A program made the translations under genes and the position numbers. A stretch of DNA of 64,000 bases from Pelagihabitans sp965238025 (GTDB taxonomy: Bacteria; Bacteroidota; Bacteroidia; Flavobacteriales; Flavobacteriaceae): positions 682,001-746,000 of the forward strand of contig OZ250162.1 in NCBI GenBank assembly GCA_965238025.1, given 5' to 3'. This document shows positions 51,809-60,396 of the stretch, in pieces. The notes below the pieces were generated by a model. The model saw only the letters and a list, made by a program, of their open reading frames with translations. It had not been told where the DNA came from and did no database searches. How positions within the stretch are numbered: the stretch's first letter is position 1; every line of letters begins with the position of its first letter.

Positions 51809-52819
51809 ATGGTATTGGTTACAGGGAGCACAGGGTTGGTCGGTTCACATTTATTGCTGCGTTTGGTACAACAAGGGCATCATATAAGGGCTATTTACAG
51901 AAATTCAAGTGATACCTCAGTTGTTCAAAAAGTATTTTCGTATTACGTTAAAAATAGCGAAGCACTTTATAGAAAAATAGAGTGGGCACCGGCCGACCTC
52001 AACAATATTCCAGCCTTGGAAGCTGCCTTTGAAGGCGTCAAAAAAGTGTATCACGCGGCCGCCTTGATTTCTTTTGACCCTAACGATTTTGAAAGTTTGA
52101 TGAAAATAAATGTGGAAGGCACCGCCAATATCGTGAACCTTTGTATAGAAAACCGTATTGAAAAACTGTGTTATGTAAGCAGTATCGCGGCCGTCGGAAA
52201 TGGTCTTGACGGAATACCAATTACCGAAGAAAATGAATTTAACGACCAGCATGCTGATGTTTATGCACGCTCTAAATATGCGGCTGAGTTAGAAGTCTGG
52301 AGAGGTTCTCAAGAAGGTCTTTCCGTAGTAATCGTCAACCCTGGTGTTATTATCGGTCCCGGCTTCTGGAAGGGAGGCAGTGGTACTTTATTTACAACTG
52401 TAAACAAGGGATATTCCTATCATCCTCCTTCAGGCACAGGGTTCGTAACCGTAGCCGATGTGGTGGATATTATGATGGCGTTAATGGACTCAACGATTGA
52501 AAAAGAACGTTTTATTTTGGTTTCGGAAAACCTTTCTTACAAAGAGATGATGTCATTATTTGCTAAAAGCTTGGGAGTTAGAGAGCCATCGAAACAACTG
52601 GAAATATGGCAACTTCAGATACTTCGGTTTTTAGATATGTTCAGTCACATTTTCTCGGGAAAAGGGCGGCGTATTACTAAAAATGGAATCGAATCGTTAA
52701 AACAGCGCACGTATTATGATAACCAAAAAATAAGAAACCTCTTGGGCTTTAACTTTGAACCAATAGCCGACGCCGTTGCTTTTTCATGTCGTTTGTTCAA
52801 GGAAGAGAACCTTTCTTGA
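51809..52819 (+). CDS. NAD-dependent epimerase/dehydratase (extended SDR)
   Basis: A 336-residue extended short-chain dehydrogenase. The NAD(P) motif GSTGLVG covers residues 6-12. A catalytic YARSK-type segment (DVYARSKYAAELEV) and VVIVNPGVIIGPG are typical of the 3-beta-HSD/dihydroflavonol-reductase-like branch. Substrate unknown. Its stop overlaps that of the convergent DUF4296 gene by 23 bases. Confidence 0.88.
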   Translation: MVLVTGSTGLVGSHLLLRLVQQGHHIRAIYRNSSDTSVVQKVFSYYVKNSEALYRKIEWAPADLNNIPALEAAFEGVKKVYHAAALISFDPNDFESLMKINVEGTANIVNLCIENRIEKLCYVSSIAAVGNGLDGIPITEENEFNDQHADVYARSKYAAELEVWRGSQEGLSVVIVNPGVIIGPGFWKGGSGTLFTTVNKGYSYHPPSGTGFVTVADVVDIMMALMDSTIEKERFILVSENLSYKEMMSLFAKSLGVREPSKQLEIWQLQILRFLDMFSHIFSGKGRRITKNGIESLKQRTYYDNQKIRNLLGFNFEPIADAVAFSCRLFKEENLS

Positions 52820-53228
52820 CTGCTGCTATACTATCCCGCTCTATTGCTTTTTTTGTTTTCTCTAGGAGCAAGAGGCTGTCTTTCGCCCGTTTGGCCGATG
52901 ACATTTCCTTGGTCTTCGCTGCTAAACGTTCTTCTACCACCTTATAAATCTCCTCATATTCATTGGGAAGCGATACATAGTAACGGTCACTTTCTACAAA
53001 TTGAAGGCTATCAATACCATATTTCTTAAAAACGAACTCGGTAGGGTCAATATTATTTTCTGCTAAAACGGTCGAGTTTGTTGATTTAGCAGCGTTGACC
53101 ACCACCATTTCCTGAATGATATCGGCCATTTTATCTTTTGGGATAAGGTTCTGCGGTTTAGGGATCAATTCTTCACCACAAGAAATCAACAGCATAAAGA
53201 CAATGATATATACCCAGTTATTTTTCAT
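52797..53228 (-). CDS. DUF4296 lipoprotein
   Basis: A 143-residue lipoprotein (VFMLLISC, Cys17) with the DUF4296 pattern KPQNLIPKDKMADIIQEMVVVNAAK, then FKKYGIDSLQFVESDRYYVSLPNEYEEIYKVVEERL, ending in a charged helix. Function unknown; common in Flavobacteriia. It lies 11 bases after the dihydroorotase gene in the GT2-dihydroorotase-DUF4296 operon. Confidence 0.88.
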   Translation of the reverse strand: MKNNWVYIIVFMLLISCGEELIPKPQNLIPKDKMADIIQEMVVVNAAKSTNSTVLAENNIDPTEFVFKKYGIDSLQFVESDRYYVSLPNEYEEIYKVVEERLAAKTKEMSSAKRAKDSLLLLEKTKKAIERDSIAAVKKGSLP

Positions 53229-53239
53229 GCTATACCTAT

Positions 53240-54577
53240 TTAATCCCTATCGAAGGTCAATCGTTTTGCATTTCGTTCTTTCGAAAAACTTCCATTTTCA
53301 TATGCTAAATGGCCATTGACAAAGGTATGGGTAATTCTGGATGAAAATGTATTCTCTTCAAAAGGGGACCATCCGCAATGATAGGCGATATTGTCTTTGG
53401 TCACTTTCCAAGGAGAATCCAAATCAGCCACAACCAAATCTGCAAAATAGCCCTCTCGCAAATACCCGCGTTTACTGATTTTAAAAAGAATCGCCGGATT
53501 ATGGCACATTTTCTGTACTATCTTTTCCAAGGAAATCATACCCTGATGGTACTTTTCCAACATTGCCGGTAATGCATGCTGAACCAAAGGTCCGCCAGAA
53601 GGTGCCTTGGTATACACATTGTCTTTTTCCTCTAAAAGATGTGGCGCATGATCGGTTGCGATAACATCCAACCGGTCATCTAACAGGGCTTCCCATAATT
53701 TTTGTTGATCATCGACAGTCTTTATCGCTGGGTTCCATTTGATCAACGTTCCTTTAGCATCATAATCTTTATCTGAAAACCACAAGTGGTGAATACAGAC
53801 TTCTGCGGTTATCTTTTTTTCTTCAAGTGGAATGTCATTTCGAAACAAATGAGTCTCCCTTCCCGTAGATAAATGAAAAACATGCAGACGCGCACCGGTT
53901 TTCTTTGCTAGCGCTATGGCTTTTGAAGAAGATAGATAACAGGCCTCCGTACTTCGGATCAGCGGATGGTATTTTACCGGAATGTCATCCCCGTACATTT
54001 CTTTGTACTTGGCCAAGTTTTCCCTGATTGTGGTTTCATCTTCGCAATGTGCCGAGATTACCATCTCGGTATTTCGGAAAATCTGTTCGATTACGGTTTC
54101 ATCATCAACCAACATATTTCCGGTTGAAGACCCAAGGAATAATTTTACTCCCGAACAGGCATTCTTATCTAATTTTTTAAGTTCTTCTAAATTATCATTG
54201 GTACCTCCGAACAAAAAGGAGTAGTTAGCAAAGGCACTATTGCTTGCGCCAGCAAATTTTTCTTCCAATTTTTCAATAGTCGTGGTTTGCGGATTGGTAT
54301 TTGGTTGTTCCATAAAAGTGGTTATCCCGCCAGCAACCGCAGCCCTACTTTCGGTGGCGATGGTGCCTTTATGGGTTAGTCCCGGTTCACGAAAATGTAC
54401 CTGGTCATCAATAATCCCCGGAAAAACGTAACTGCCCTTGACATCGTGCACTTTTGCAGTAGCATCGCTTATATGGTCAGCAATCTTTAAAATGATGTCA
54501 TTTGCTATAAGGATATCACTTTCGAATATACTTCCTTCATTGACCAACCTCGCGTTCTTTATCAGGGTACGACTCAT
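53240..54577 (-). CDS. pyrC: Dihydroorotase (amidohydrolase)
   Basis: A 445-residue cyclic amidohydrolase. VHFREPG places His61 and Arg63, TTFMEQPNTNP is the conserved Asn-Pro-N loop, VISAHCEDE and LHVFHLSTG give metal-ligand histidines, and ATDHAPH is the Asp/His signature. It forms or opens dihydroorotate in pyrimidine synthesis. The type is the longer dihydroorotase/allantoinase-like class. It starts 1 base after the GT2 stop and precedes DUF4296. Confidence 0.93.
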   Translation of the reverse strand: MSRTLIKNARLVNEGSIFESDILIANDIILKIADHISDATAKVHDVKGSYVFPGIIDDQVHFREPGLTHKGTIATESRAAVAGGITTFMEQPNTNPQTTTIEKLEEKFAGASNSAFANYSFLFGGTNDNLEELKKLDKNACSGVKLFLGSSTGNMLVDDETVIEQIFRNTEMVISAHCEDETTIRENLAKYKEMYGDDIPVKYHPLIRSTEACYLSSSKAIALAKKTGARLHVFHLSTGRETHLFRNDIPLEEKKITAEVCIHHLWFSDKDYDAKGTLIKWNPAIKTVDDQQKLWEALLDDRLDVIATDHAPHLLEEKDNVYTKAPSGGPLVQHALPAMLEKYHQGMISLEKIVQKMCHNPAILFKISKRGYLREGYFADLVVADLDSPWKVTKDNIAYHCGWSPFEENTFSSRITHTFVNGHLAYENGSFSKERNAKRLTFDRD

Positions 54578-54578
54578 T

Positions 54579-55307
54579 TTAAAATCTATTTTTTTGAAAA
54601 ATACTACGCAATTTCATCATAAATACACCCCAAATCGCCTCTTTAACAATAGAACCGCTCATTTTGGATTTACCTTTGACCCGATCCCTGAAAATAATGG
54701 AAACCTCCTCGATCTTATAATTTAATAAGTACGTCCGGAACTTCATTTCAATCTGAAAAGCATATCCGACAAATCGGATTGTATCCAAGCTTATGCGCTC
54801 CAGCACATGCCTCTTATAACATACAAACCCGGCGGTTGGGTCGTGAATTCGCATGCCGGTAACCATTTTCACATAGAATGATGCTCCGTAGGACAACAGG
54901 ACTCTATACAAGGGCCAGTCTACAACATTGACACCTTTTTTATACCGCGACCCAATAGACATATCCGCACCATTTTTGCATGCCCTATACAAACGCAACA
55001 AATCGGTCGGGTTATGGGAAAAATCAGCGTCCATTTCAAAAATGTAATCGTATTTTCTGGCAATGGCCCATTTGAATCCGTGAATATAAGCTGTGCCCAA
55101 TCCGGATTTTTCCTTTCTTACCTCCAAAAAGAGTCTTCCGGGAAACTGTGGCTGCATTTGGGTCACTTGAGCAGCTGTACCATCGGGAGAATTATCGTCT
55201 ACAACAAGTATGTGAAAGTCTTTCTTGAGCTCCAAAACAGCTTTTAAGATAGCCTCAATATTCTCTATCTCGTTATAGGTGGGAATAATGACTAGCCGAT
55301 CTGACAT
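54579..55307 (-). CDS. GT2 polyprenol-phosphate mannosyltransferase (DPM1-like)
   Basis: A 242-residue soluble GT-A enzyme. VIIPTYNEIENIEAIL opens the fold, VVDDNSPDGTA binds the nucleotide, EMDADFSHNP is the DxD metal motif, and RDRVKGKSKMSGSIVKEA is the conserved C-terminal basic loop. Single-domain DPM1-type enzymes transfer mannose (or another sugar) from GDP-sugar to a polyprenyl phosphate. It is divergent from a GT39 gene that would use the lipid-linked sugar. Confidence 0.9.
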   Translation of the reverse strand: MSDRLVIIPTYNEIENIEAILKAVLELKKDFHILVVDDNSPDGTAAQVTQMQPQFPGRLFLEVRKEKSGLGTAYIHGFKWAIARKYDYIFEMDADFSHNPTDLLRLYRACKNGADMSIGSRYKKGVNVVDWPLYRVLLSYGASFYVKMVTGMRIHDPTAGFVCYKRHVLERISLDTIRFVGYAFQIEMKFRTYLLNYKIEEVSIIFRDRVKGKSKMSGSIVKEAIWGVFMMKLRSIFQKNRF

Positions 55308-55361
55308 TAACTTTTTTCGTGTTTAAGAGTCTATTTATACGAAGCGAAGACACTCTAAGAG

Positions 55362-55369
55362 CAAAAATA
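55362..55369 (-). promoter_or_regulatory. -7 element of the GT2-dihydroorotase-DUF4296 operon
   Basis: The minus strand reads TATTTTTG, a full TAnnTTTG match, 54 bases before the GT2 ATG. Confidence 0.4.
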
Positions 55370-55433
55370 GCGTTTTAAACTCCCGCGATAAAACCACTAA
55401 GGGGTTTTATGCTTTTTTTAAAACTAGAACACT

Positions 55434-55441
55434 TAATTTTG
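55434..55441 (+). promoter_or_regulatory. -7 element at the GT39 start
   Basis: TAATTTTG fully matches TAnnTTTG but ends only 2 bases before ATG 55444. Transcription would begin inside codon 1, so the second ATG (55462) may be the true start. Confidence 0.4.
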
Positions 55442-55443
55442 CT

Positions 55444-57129
55444 ATGAATTACCTTTTAAATATGCTCTCAAAATTCCCTAGGAACCTACTTTACTTTTTA
55501 GGCGCGATTTTCATTCTAAATCTTGTGCAATCGTACTTTACCGAATTGATTTTTGATGAGGCCTATTACTGGCACTACGCCCAAAACCTTTCATTCGGTT
55601 ATTTTGACCACCCTCCTATGGTGGCCTGGTTCATTGCTTTGGGCAGTATGATCTTTGATGGCAATCTCGGGGTTCGTTTTGTGAGTTGTTTACTTTCTGT
55701 TGGCACCCTTCTTGTGCTTTGGAAGCTGATCGACCACCCGAAAAAGAACGATTACGTGCCCCATTTTGTGGTGCTCGTTTTTTCTATGCCCCTGCTCAAT
55801 GCCTATGGATTTCTTACGCTACCAGATACCCCATTTCTCTTTTTCTGCGGCCTTTTTCTGCTCGTTTATAAACATTTTATCAAAAAGCCCTCCGTTGGGT
55901 TGGCCATTCTATTGGGTCTAACTATGGCAGCTTTAATGTATAGCAAATACCATGCGGTTTTGGTTATCGTTTTTGTATTGCTATCAAACCTAAAACTGCT
56001 AACCAATAAATTTGCCTGGCTAGCCGTTGCTATTTCATTACTGGCATATGCCCCGCATTTTGTATGGTTGTATGAGCAGGATTTTATATCAATTAGGTAT
56101 CACCTGTTCGAGCGCCGCAACAACGCATATAACTTTAACAAATACACCCTCGGCTTCATCGTTAATTTGGTGGCCATATTTGGCCTTACTTTTCCATGGA
56201 TCTATAGGTCCCTTTTTCAAACTAAGGCCAAAGATACCTTTACAAAAGCGCTGCTCTATCTAACGTATGGGGTTTTGATTTTCTTTTTTATTTCGAGTTT
56301 TAACCGTCGTGTGCAAACCCAATGGATTATTGCAATCTGCATACCTTTAGTCGTCTTGGTCTTTAACGATATGTTGGCCAATGAAACCAGTCGCAAGTGG
56401 ATTTATCGTATGGGGCTACTAAATGTTGCCATTCTCCTTTTTCTAAGGTTAGGGCTTGTTTTTGAAAACCTTTTCCCAATACATTACGAAAGCCACGGAA
56501 ATAAGCGATGGGTACAAGAGATTAAAGACAAAGTAGGTGATATTCCCGTCGTATTCGAAAACAGTTATCGCCTCGCCCCTATGTATGCATATTACGCAGG
56601 CAGCCCCACCTTCTCATTGAACAATATCAACTATAGACAAAATCAGTACACATTAGACAATACCGAAAATACGGTTCAGGGAAAAAAGGTCTACTATGTT
56701 TCCCGATATTTGACAAATGCCGAGCTTGCTTTTACAAATGCGAAAGGGACCCAATTCTTTGGAAAATATATAAACGATTTTGAATCATATCGAAAACTAC
56801 GCTGTTACGTGGACGGGGACATTTTTGCTATGGATACCGAAAAAATTCAGCAATTAAAGGTCTTCAACCCCTATAATAAGGACATTGACCTAAGCAAACT
56901 GAAGTTTGCGGTGGGCTACCTTAACGATTATAAACTGCTTCATGACGTTATTCCCATAAAGGTAAAGCCATTAAATGAAAATATTTCAGCCCTCAAATCA
57001 AATGATACTACTAATTTTACGTTTACCCTACCAACACCAAAAATGAAGCGTCCCGCTTATTTTAGAATTAGCATTTCGGAAAACGATTTGCGTTACGGGT
57101 TAAACAGCAGTGCCATAAAGCTAGAGTAA
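55444..57129 (+). CDS. GT39/ArnT-like membrane glycosyltransferase
   Basis: A 561-residue protein (555 if ATG 55462 is used) with about ten N-terminal membrane helices and a C-terminal soluble part. ELIFDEAYYWHYAQN and YFDHPPMVAWF are the acidic and HPP motifs of the PMT/ArnT family. These enzymes move a sugar from a polyprenyl-phosphate donor to a protein Ser/Thr or lipid on the periplasmic face. The divergent DPM1-like gene would make such a donor. The stop overlaps the DUF4271 start by 1 base. Confidence 0.88.
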   Translation: MNYLLNMLSKFPRNLLYFLGAIFILNLVQSYFTELIFDEAYYWHYAQNLSFGYFDHPPMVAWFIALGSMIFDGNLGVRFVSCLLSVGTLLVLWKLIDHPKKNDYVPHFVVLVFSMPLLNAYGFLTLPDTPFLFFCGLFLLVYKHFIKKPSVGLAILLGLTMAALMYSKYHAVLVIVFVLLSNLKLLTNKFAWLAVAISLLAYAPHFVWLYEQDFISIRYHLFERRNNAYNFNKYTLGFIVNLVAIFGLTFPWIYRSLFQTKAKDTFTKALLYLTYGVLIFFFISSFNRRVQTQWIIAICIPLVVLVFNDMLANETSRKWIYRMGLLNVAILLFLRLGLVFENLFPIHYESHGNKRWVQEIKDKVGDIPVVFENSYRLAPMYAYYAGSPTFSLNNINYRQNQYTLDNTENTVQGKKVYYVSRYLTNAELAFTNAKGTQFFGKYINDFESYRKLRCYVDGDIFAMDTEKIQQLKVFNPYNKDIDLSKLKFAVGYLNDYKLLHDVIPIKVKPLNENISALKSNDTTNFTFTLPTPKMKRPAYFRISISENDLRYGLNSSAIKLE

Positions 57130-57785
57130 TGGAACCTATTTTAAGAACAGTAAATACCTTTGATTGGGTTACGGTCTTGATTTTTTCAAGCTTACTATTC
57201 CTTGTGATCGCCAAGGGATTATTTTATGGTAGGTTCTTAAATTTTATCATCTTGCCGTTTAACAATAAGTACATTTTTATGTACAACAAAAAAGATAAGC
57301 TTGCTAATTGGTTTCATATATTCTTTACGATTTTCCAACTGATTAACTTTTCACTTTTTGTGTATTTGGCTCGCAACATATTGTTAGGTCTGGGACAAAA
57401 TAGATATCCGTTGCTGTTTTTGGTTATTACAGGATTCATTCTTTTGTTTTTTGTCCTTAAAATAGCATTGCAATTGGGCAACGGATTCATATTCGGTTCC
57501 TCAAAGGTAATTTCAGAAATCGTTTTCAAAAAACTCTCCTATTTAAATTATAGCGGTTTGGTGATGTTTTTGGCCAATGTTATTTTGTCTTTCGTACTAC
57601 CAGGCTCAAAAGTTGTTGTATTTGCAAGCATTCTGCTTATTATTTTAATCAATGTCATTGGCTGGGTAACTGCATTGCAAAATCATCAAAATTTCATTGT
57701 AAACAACTTTTCCTATTTTATTTTGTACCTTTGCGCACTTGAAATTGCACCCTTGGTAATTATAGGAAGCTACCTAAACCATTGA
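57129..57785 (+). CDS. DUF4271 membrane protein
   Basis: A 218-residue hydrophobic protein with about six to seven helices. FDWVTVLIFSSLLFLVIAKG near the start and LCALEIAPLVIIGSYL at the end match the DUF4271 pattern of Bacteroidota. Function unknown. It starts on the last base of the GT39 stop and is followed 5 bases later by hemD; hemD/DUF4271 adjacency is common in this phylum. Confidence 0.85.
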   Translation: MEPILRTVNTFDWVTVLIFSSLLFLVIAKGLFYGRFLNFIILPFNNKYIFMYNKKDKLANWFHIFFTIFQLINFSLFVYLARNILLGLGQNRYPLLFLVITGFILLFFVLKIALQLGNGFIFGSSKVISEIVFKKLSYLNYSGLVMFLANVILSFVLPGSKVVVFASILLIILINVIGWVTALQNHQNFIVNNFSYFILYLCALEIAPLVIIGSYLNH

Positions 57786-57790
57786 AAACT

Positions 57791-58537
57791 ATGAAAGTAA
57801 AAACGATTTTGGTGTCCCAACCAGAACCGAAGATGGAAAACTCTCCATACGCGCGACTTATCGACAAGGAAAAGGTAAAGGTAGATTTTCGCCCCTTTAT
57901 ACACGTAGAGGGCGTTAATGCAAAAGACGTTCGGCAGCAAAAGATAGACCTTAAGAACTATACGGCTATTGTGTTAACGAGCCGAAACGCTGTAAACCAT
58001 TACTTTAGATTGGCCGAAGAAATGCGCTTTAAGGTTCCTGATTCTATGAAATATTTTTGCCAGTCTGAGGCAGTTGCCTATTACCTGCAGAAGTATGTGG
58101 TATATAGAAAGCGTAAAATCTATGTTGGGAAAATGAACTTTTCCGATATGGTGAGCCTTTTTAAAAAATATAAGGACGAGAAGTTTCTTTTGCCATCGTC
58201 AGATTCATTGAAACCCATTGTTCCTGAAACCCTGAACAAACTGGGTGTAGATTGGACAAGGGGAATTTTCTACAAAACCGTAATCAGCGACCTATCTGAT
58301 CTTCGCGATGTGTATTATGACATCTTGGTATTTTTTAGCCCTTCTGGAATCGAATCACTTTTAAAGAACTTTCCGGATTTCGAGCAAAACGATACCCGTA
58401 TCGCGGTTTTCGGCAACTCAACAGTTGATGCGGCAACAGATGCAGGCCTACGTATAGATATTAAGGCCCCTACGCCCGAAACACCTTCTATGACCATGGC
58501 ATTGCAAAAGTATATTACGTCGGCCAATAAGAAATAA
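57791..58537 (+). CDS. hemD: Uroporphyrinogen-III synthase
   Basis: A 248-residue protein with the two-domain HemD layout. Recognisable segments are TAIVLTSRNAVNHYF, KYFCQSEAVAYYLQKY, FLLPSSDSLKPIVPETL, DILVFFSPSGIESLL and IAVFGNSTVDAATDAGL. It closes hydroxymethylbilane to uroporphyrinogen III in haem synthesis. ATG 57791 is chosen; an in-frame TTG at 57782 overlaps the preceding stop. A strong terminator follows. Confidence 0.9.
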   Translation: MKVKTILVSQPEPKMENSPYARLIDKEKVKVDFRPFIHVEGVNAKDVRQQKIDLKNYTAIVLTSRNAVNHYFRLAEEMRFKVPDSMKYFCQSEAVAYYLQKYVVYRKRKIYVGKMNFSDMVSLFKKYKDEKFLLPSSDSLKPIVPETLNKLGVDWTRGIFYKTVISDLSDLRDVYYDILVFFSPSGIESLLKNFPDFEQNDTRIAVFGNSTVDAATDAGLRIDIKAPTPETPSMTMALQKYITSANKK

Positions 58538-58560
58538 AGGACTCATATTTACAAGCATAA

Positions 58561-58592
58561 AAAAAACCGAAAACTAAGTTTTCGGTTTTTTT
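58561..58592. terminator. Bidirectional terminator between hemD and pckA
   Basis: AAAAAACCGAAAAC (58561-58574) pairs perfectly with GTTTTCGGTTTTTT (58578-58591) around TAA. With A and T runs on both sides it ends the convergent hemD and pckA transcripts. Confidence 0.95.
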
Positions 58593-58596
58593 ATTT

Positions 58597-60213
58597 TTAA
58601 AATGCATAGCGCTGTGGGCCTCCCCTACGAATTTCCTCGCTGGCATAGGCCTCGAACTTTTTAAAGTTCTCGCGAAAGGCATTGGAAAGTTTAAATGCTG
58701 TTTTATAATAGGCCTCATCATCGTTCCAGGTGGTACGAGGGCTTAGTACTTCAGTTGGCACACCAGGACAAGATCGTGGTTGTGCTACACCAAATACTGA
58801 GTGAATATGATAATCATCATATGAATACAGCCCCAAATCACCATTCAATACGGCATTTACCATAGCGCGGGTATATTTTAGTTTCATTCTGGTTCCAACC
58901 CCATAAGGGCCCCCTGTCCAACCTGTATTTACCAACCAAACATTAACCCCACTATCTTTCATTTTCTTGCTCAACATCTCAGCATACTTGGCTGGGTGTA
59001 AAGGCATAAAAGGCGCTCCAAAGCAAGCTGAAAAAGAAGGTATCGGTTCTTTTACTCCCGCCTCAGTTCCCGCGACCTTTGCTGTATACCCAGAAATAAA
59101 ATGGTAGGCCGCTTGGCTTGGTGTTAGTTTTGATATCGGAGGCAGTACTCCAAATGCATCAGCAGTTAAAAAGAAAATATTCTTAGGGTTTTTACCTAGC
59201 GAAGGCTGCTTTATATTTTCAATATGATATATAGGATAACTTACTCGAGTATTTTGTGTTATCGAGGTATTTGCAAAATCAACCGCTCCATTATCATCCA
59301 TGATGATGTTTTCAAGGATGGCCCCTTTTTTTATGGCCCCAAAAATTTCAGGTTCTTGTTCGGCAGATAAGTTTATTACTTTCGCATAACACCCGCCCTC
59401 AAAATTAAAAACTGCATTTTCATTATTCCACCCATGTTCGTCATCGCCAATTAACTTTCGGTTCGCATCAGTAGATAAGGTAGTTTTTCCAGTACCTGAA
59501 AGTCCAAAAAAGATAGCGGTGTCCCCTTTTTTACCAACATTGGCCGAGCAGTGCATAGGCAAGGTATTCTTCTCTACAGGTAATATAAAATTCAACGCCG
59601 AAAAGATTCCTTTTTTAATCTCACCAGTATAGCCTGTACCACCTATCAGTGCAATTTTTCTAGTAAAATTCAAAATAGCAAAGTTATGTTGGCGCGTGCC
59701 ATCAACCTCGGCAACTGCCATAAAGCCCGGTGCGTTGATTACCGTCCATTCAGGGTCAAAGTTCTTAAGTTCTTCACCTGTAGGGCGAATAAACATATTA
59801 TAAGCAAACATATTGGACCAAGGATACTCGTTAATCACACGAATATTCATTCTATAATTTACATCTGCACAAGCATAACAGTCGCGCACATATAGCTCCT
59901 TATCATTAATATAATCAATTACTTTGTCATATAAGGCATCGAATTTTGATGGCTCAAAGGGAATATTGATATCTCCCCACCATACTTTATCTTCTGTAAT
60001 TTTATCTTTAACGATAAAACGGTCCATTGGGGATCTCCCGGTAAACTCGCCGGTATTTACCGCCAAAGCTCCTGAAGAAGCCTCTTTTCCCATCCCCTTT
60101 TCTAAGGTGATGTCGTGAAGTTCGGAAGATGAGAGTTGGTATTTTATATTGTCATGATTGATTCCATATTTTTTTAGCGAAATCGTTTGAGTGCTTTTAA
60201 TAGAGTTACTCAT
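58597..60213 (-). CDS. pckA: ATP-dependent phosphoenolpyruvate carboxykinase
   Basis: A 538-residue gluconeogenic enzyme. GEFTGRSPMDRFIV is the substrate-binding N-terminal motif, FFGLSGTGKTTLS the P-loop, and LIGDDEHGW the metal-binding kinase-2 motif. GGTGYTGEIKKGIFS and NTGWTGGPYG complete the family pattern. It converts oxaloacetate and ATP to phosphoenolpyruvate. Full length. A TAGTTTTG promoter element lies 23 bases upstream. Confidence 0.97.
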   Translation of the reverse strand: MSNSIKSTQTISLKKYGINHDNIKYQLSSSELHDITLEKGMGKEASSGALAVNTGEFTGRSPMDRFIVKDKITEDKVWWGDINIPFEPSKFDALYDKVIDYINDKELYVRDCYACADVNYRMNIRVINEYPWSNMFAYNMFIRPTGEELKNFDPEWTVINAPGFMAVAEVDGTRQHNFAILNFTRKIALIGGTGYTGEIKKGIFSALNFILPVEKNTLPMHCSANVGKKGDTAIFFGLSGTGKTTLSTDANRKLIGDDEHGWNNENAVFNFEGGCYAKVINLSAEQEPEIFGAIKKGAILENIIMDDNGAVDFANTSITQNTRVSYPIYHIENIKQPSLGKNPKNIFFLTADAFGVLPPISKLTPSQAAYHFISGYTAKVAGTEAGVKEPIPSFSACFGAPFMPLHPAKYAEMLSKKMKDSGVNVWLVNTGWTGGPYGVGTRMKLKYTRAMVNAVLNGDLGLYSYDDYHIHSVFGVAQPRSCPGVPTEVLSPRTTWNDDEAYYKTAFKLSNAFRENFKKFEAYASEEIRRGGPQRYAF

Positions 60214-60235
60214 AAAAAGGTTTTTAATGGTGGTG

Positions 60236-60243
60236 CAAAACTA
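60236..60243 (-). promoter_or_regulatory. -7 element of pckA
   Basis: The minus strand reads TAGTTTTG, a full TAnnTTTG match, 22 bases before the ATG. The remaining gap to the TonB receptor holds that gene's terminator. Confidence 0.4.
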
Positions 60244-60337
60244 GGTCAAATTTAGAATCTAATATGTAAAATCATTAGTTTTTTAGTCAAAATGCCTGAA
60301 ACTACGCTAACCCAAAATCATCAAGTCGTAAATAAGA

Positions 60338-60369
60338 AAAGAGTTGTTCAAAATTTCGAACAACTCTTT
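60338..60369 (-). terminator. Rho-independent terminator after the STN TonB receptor
   Basis: AAAGAGTTGTTC (60338-60349) pairs perfectly with GAACAACTCTTT (60358-60369) around an 8-base loop; on the minus strand a T-rich stretch follows. It lies 27 bases after the receptor stop. Confidence 0.85.
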
Positions 60370-60396
60370 CAACATAAACTAACTCAAACTAATTTC

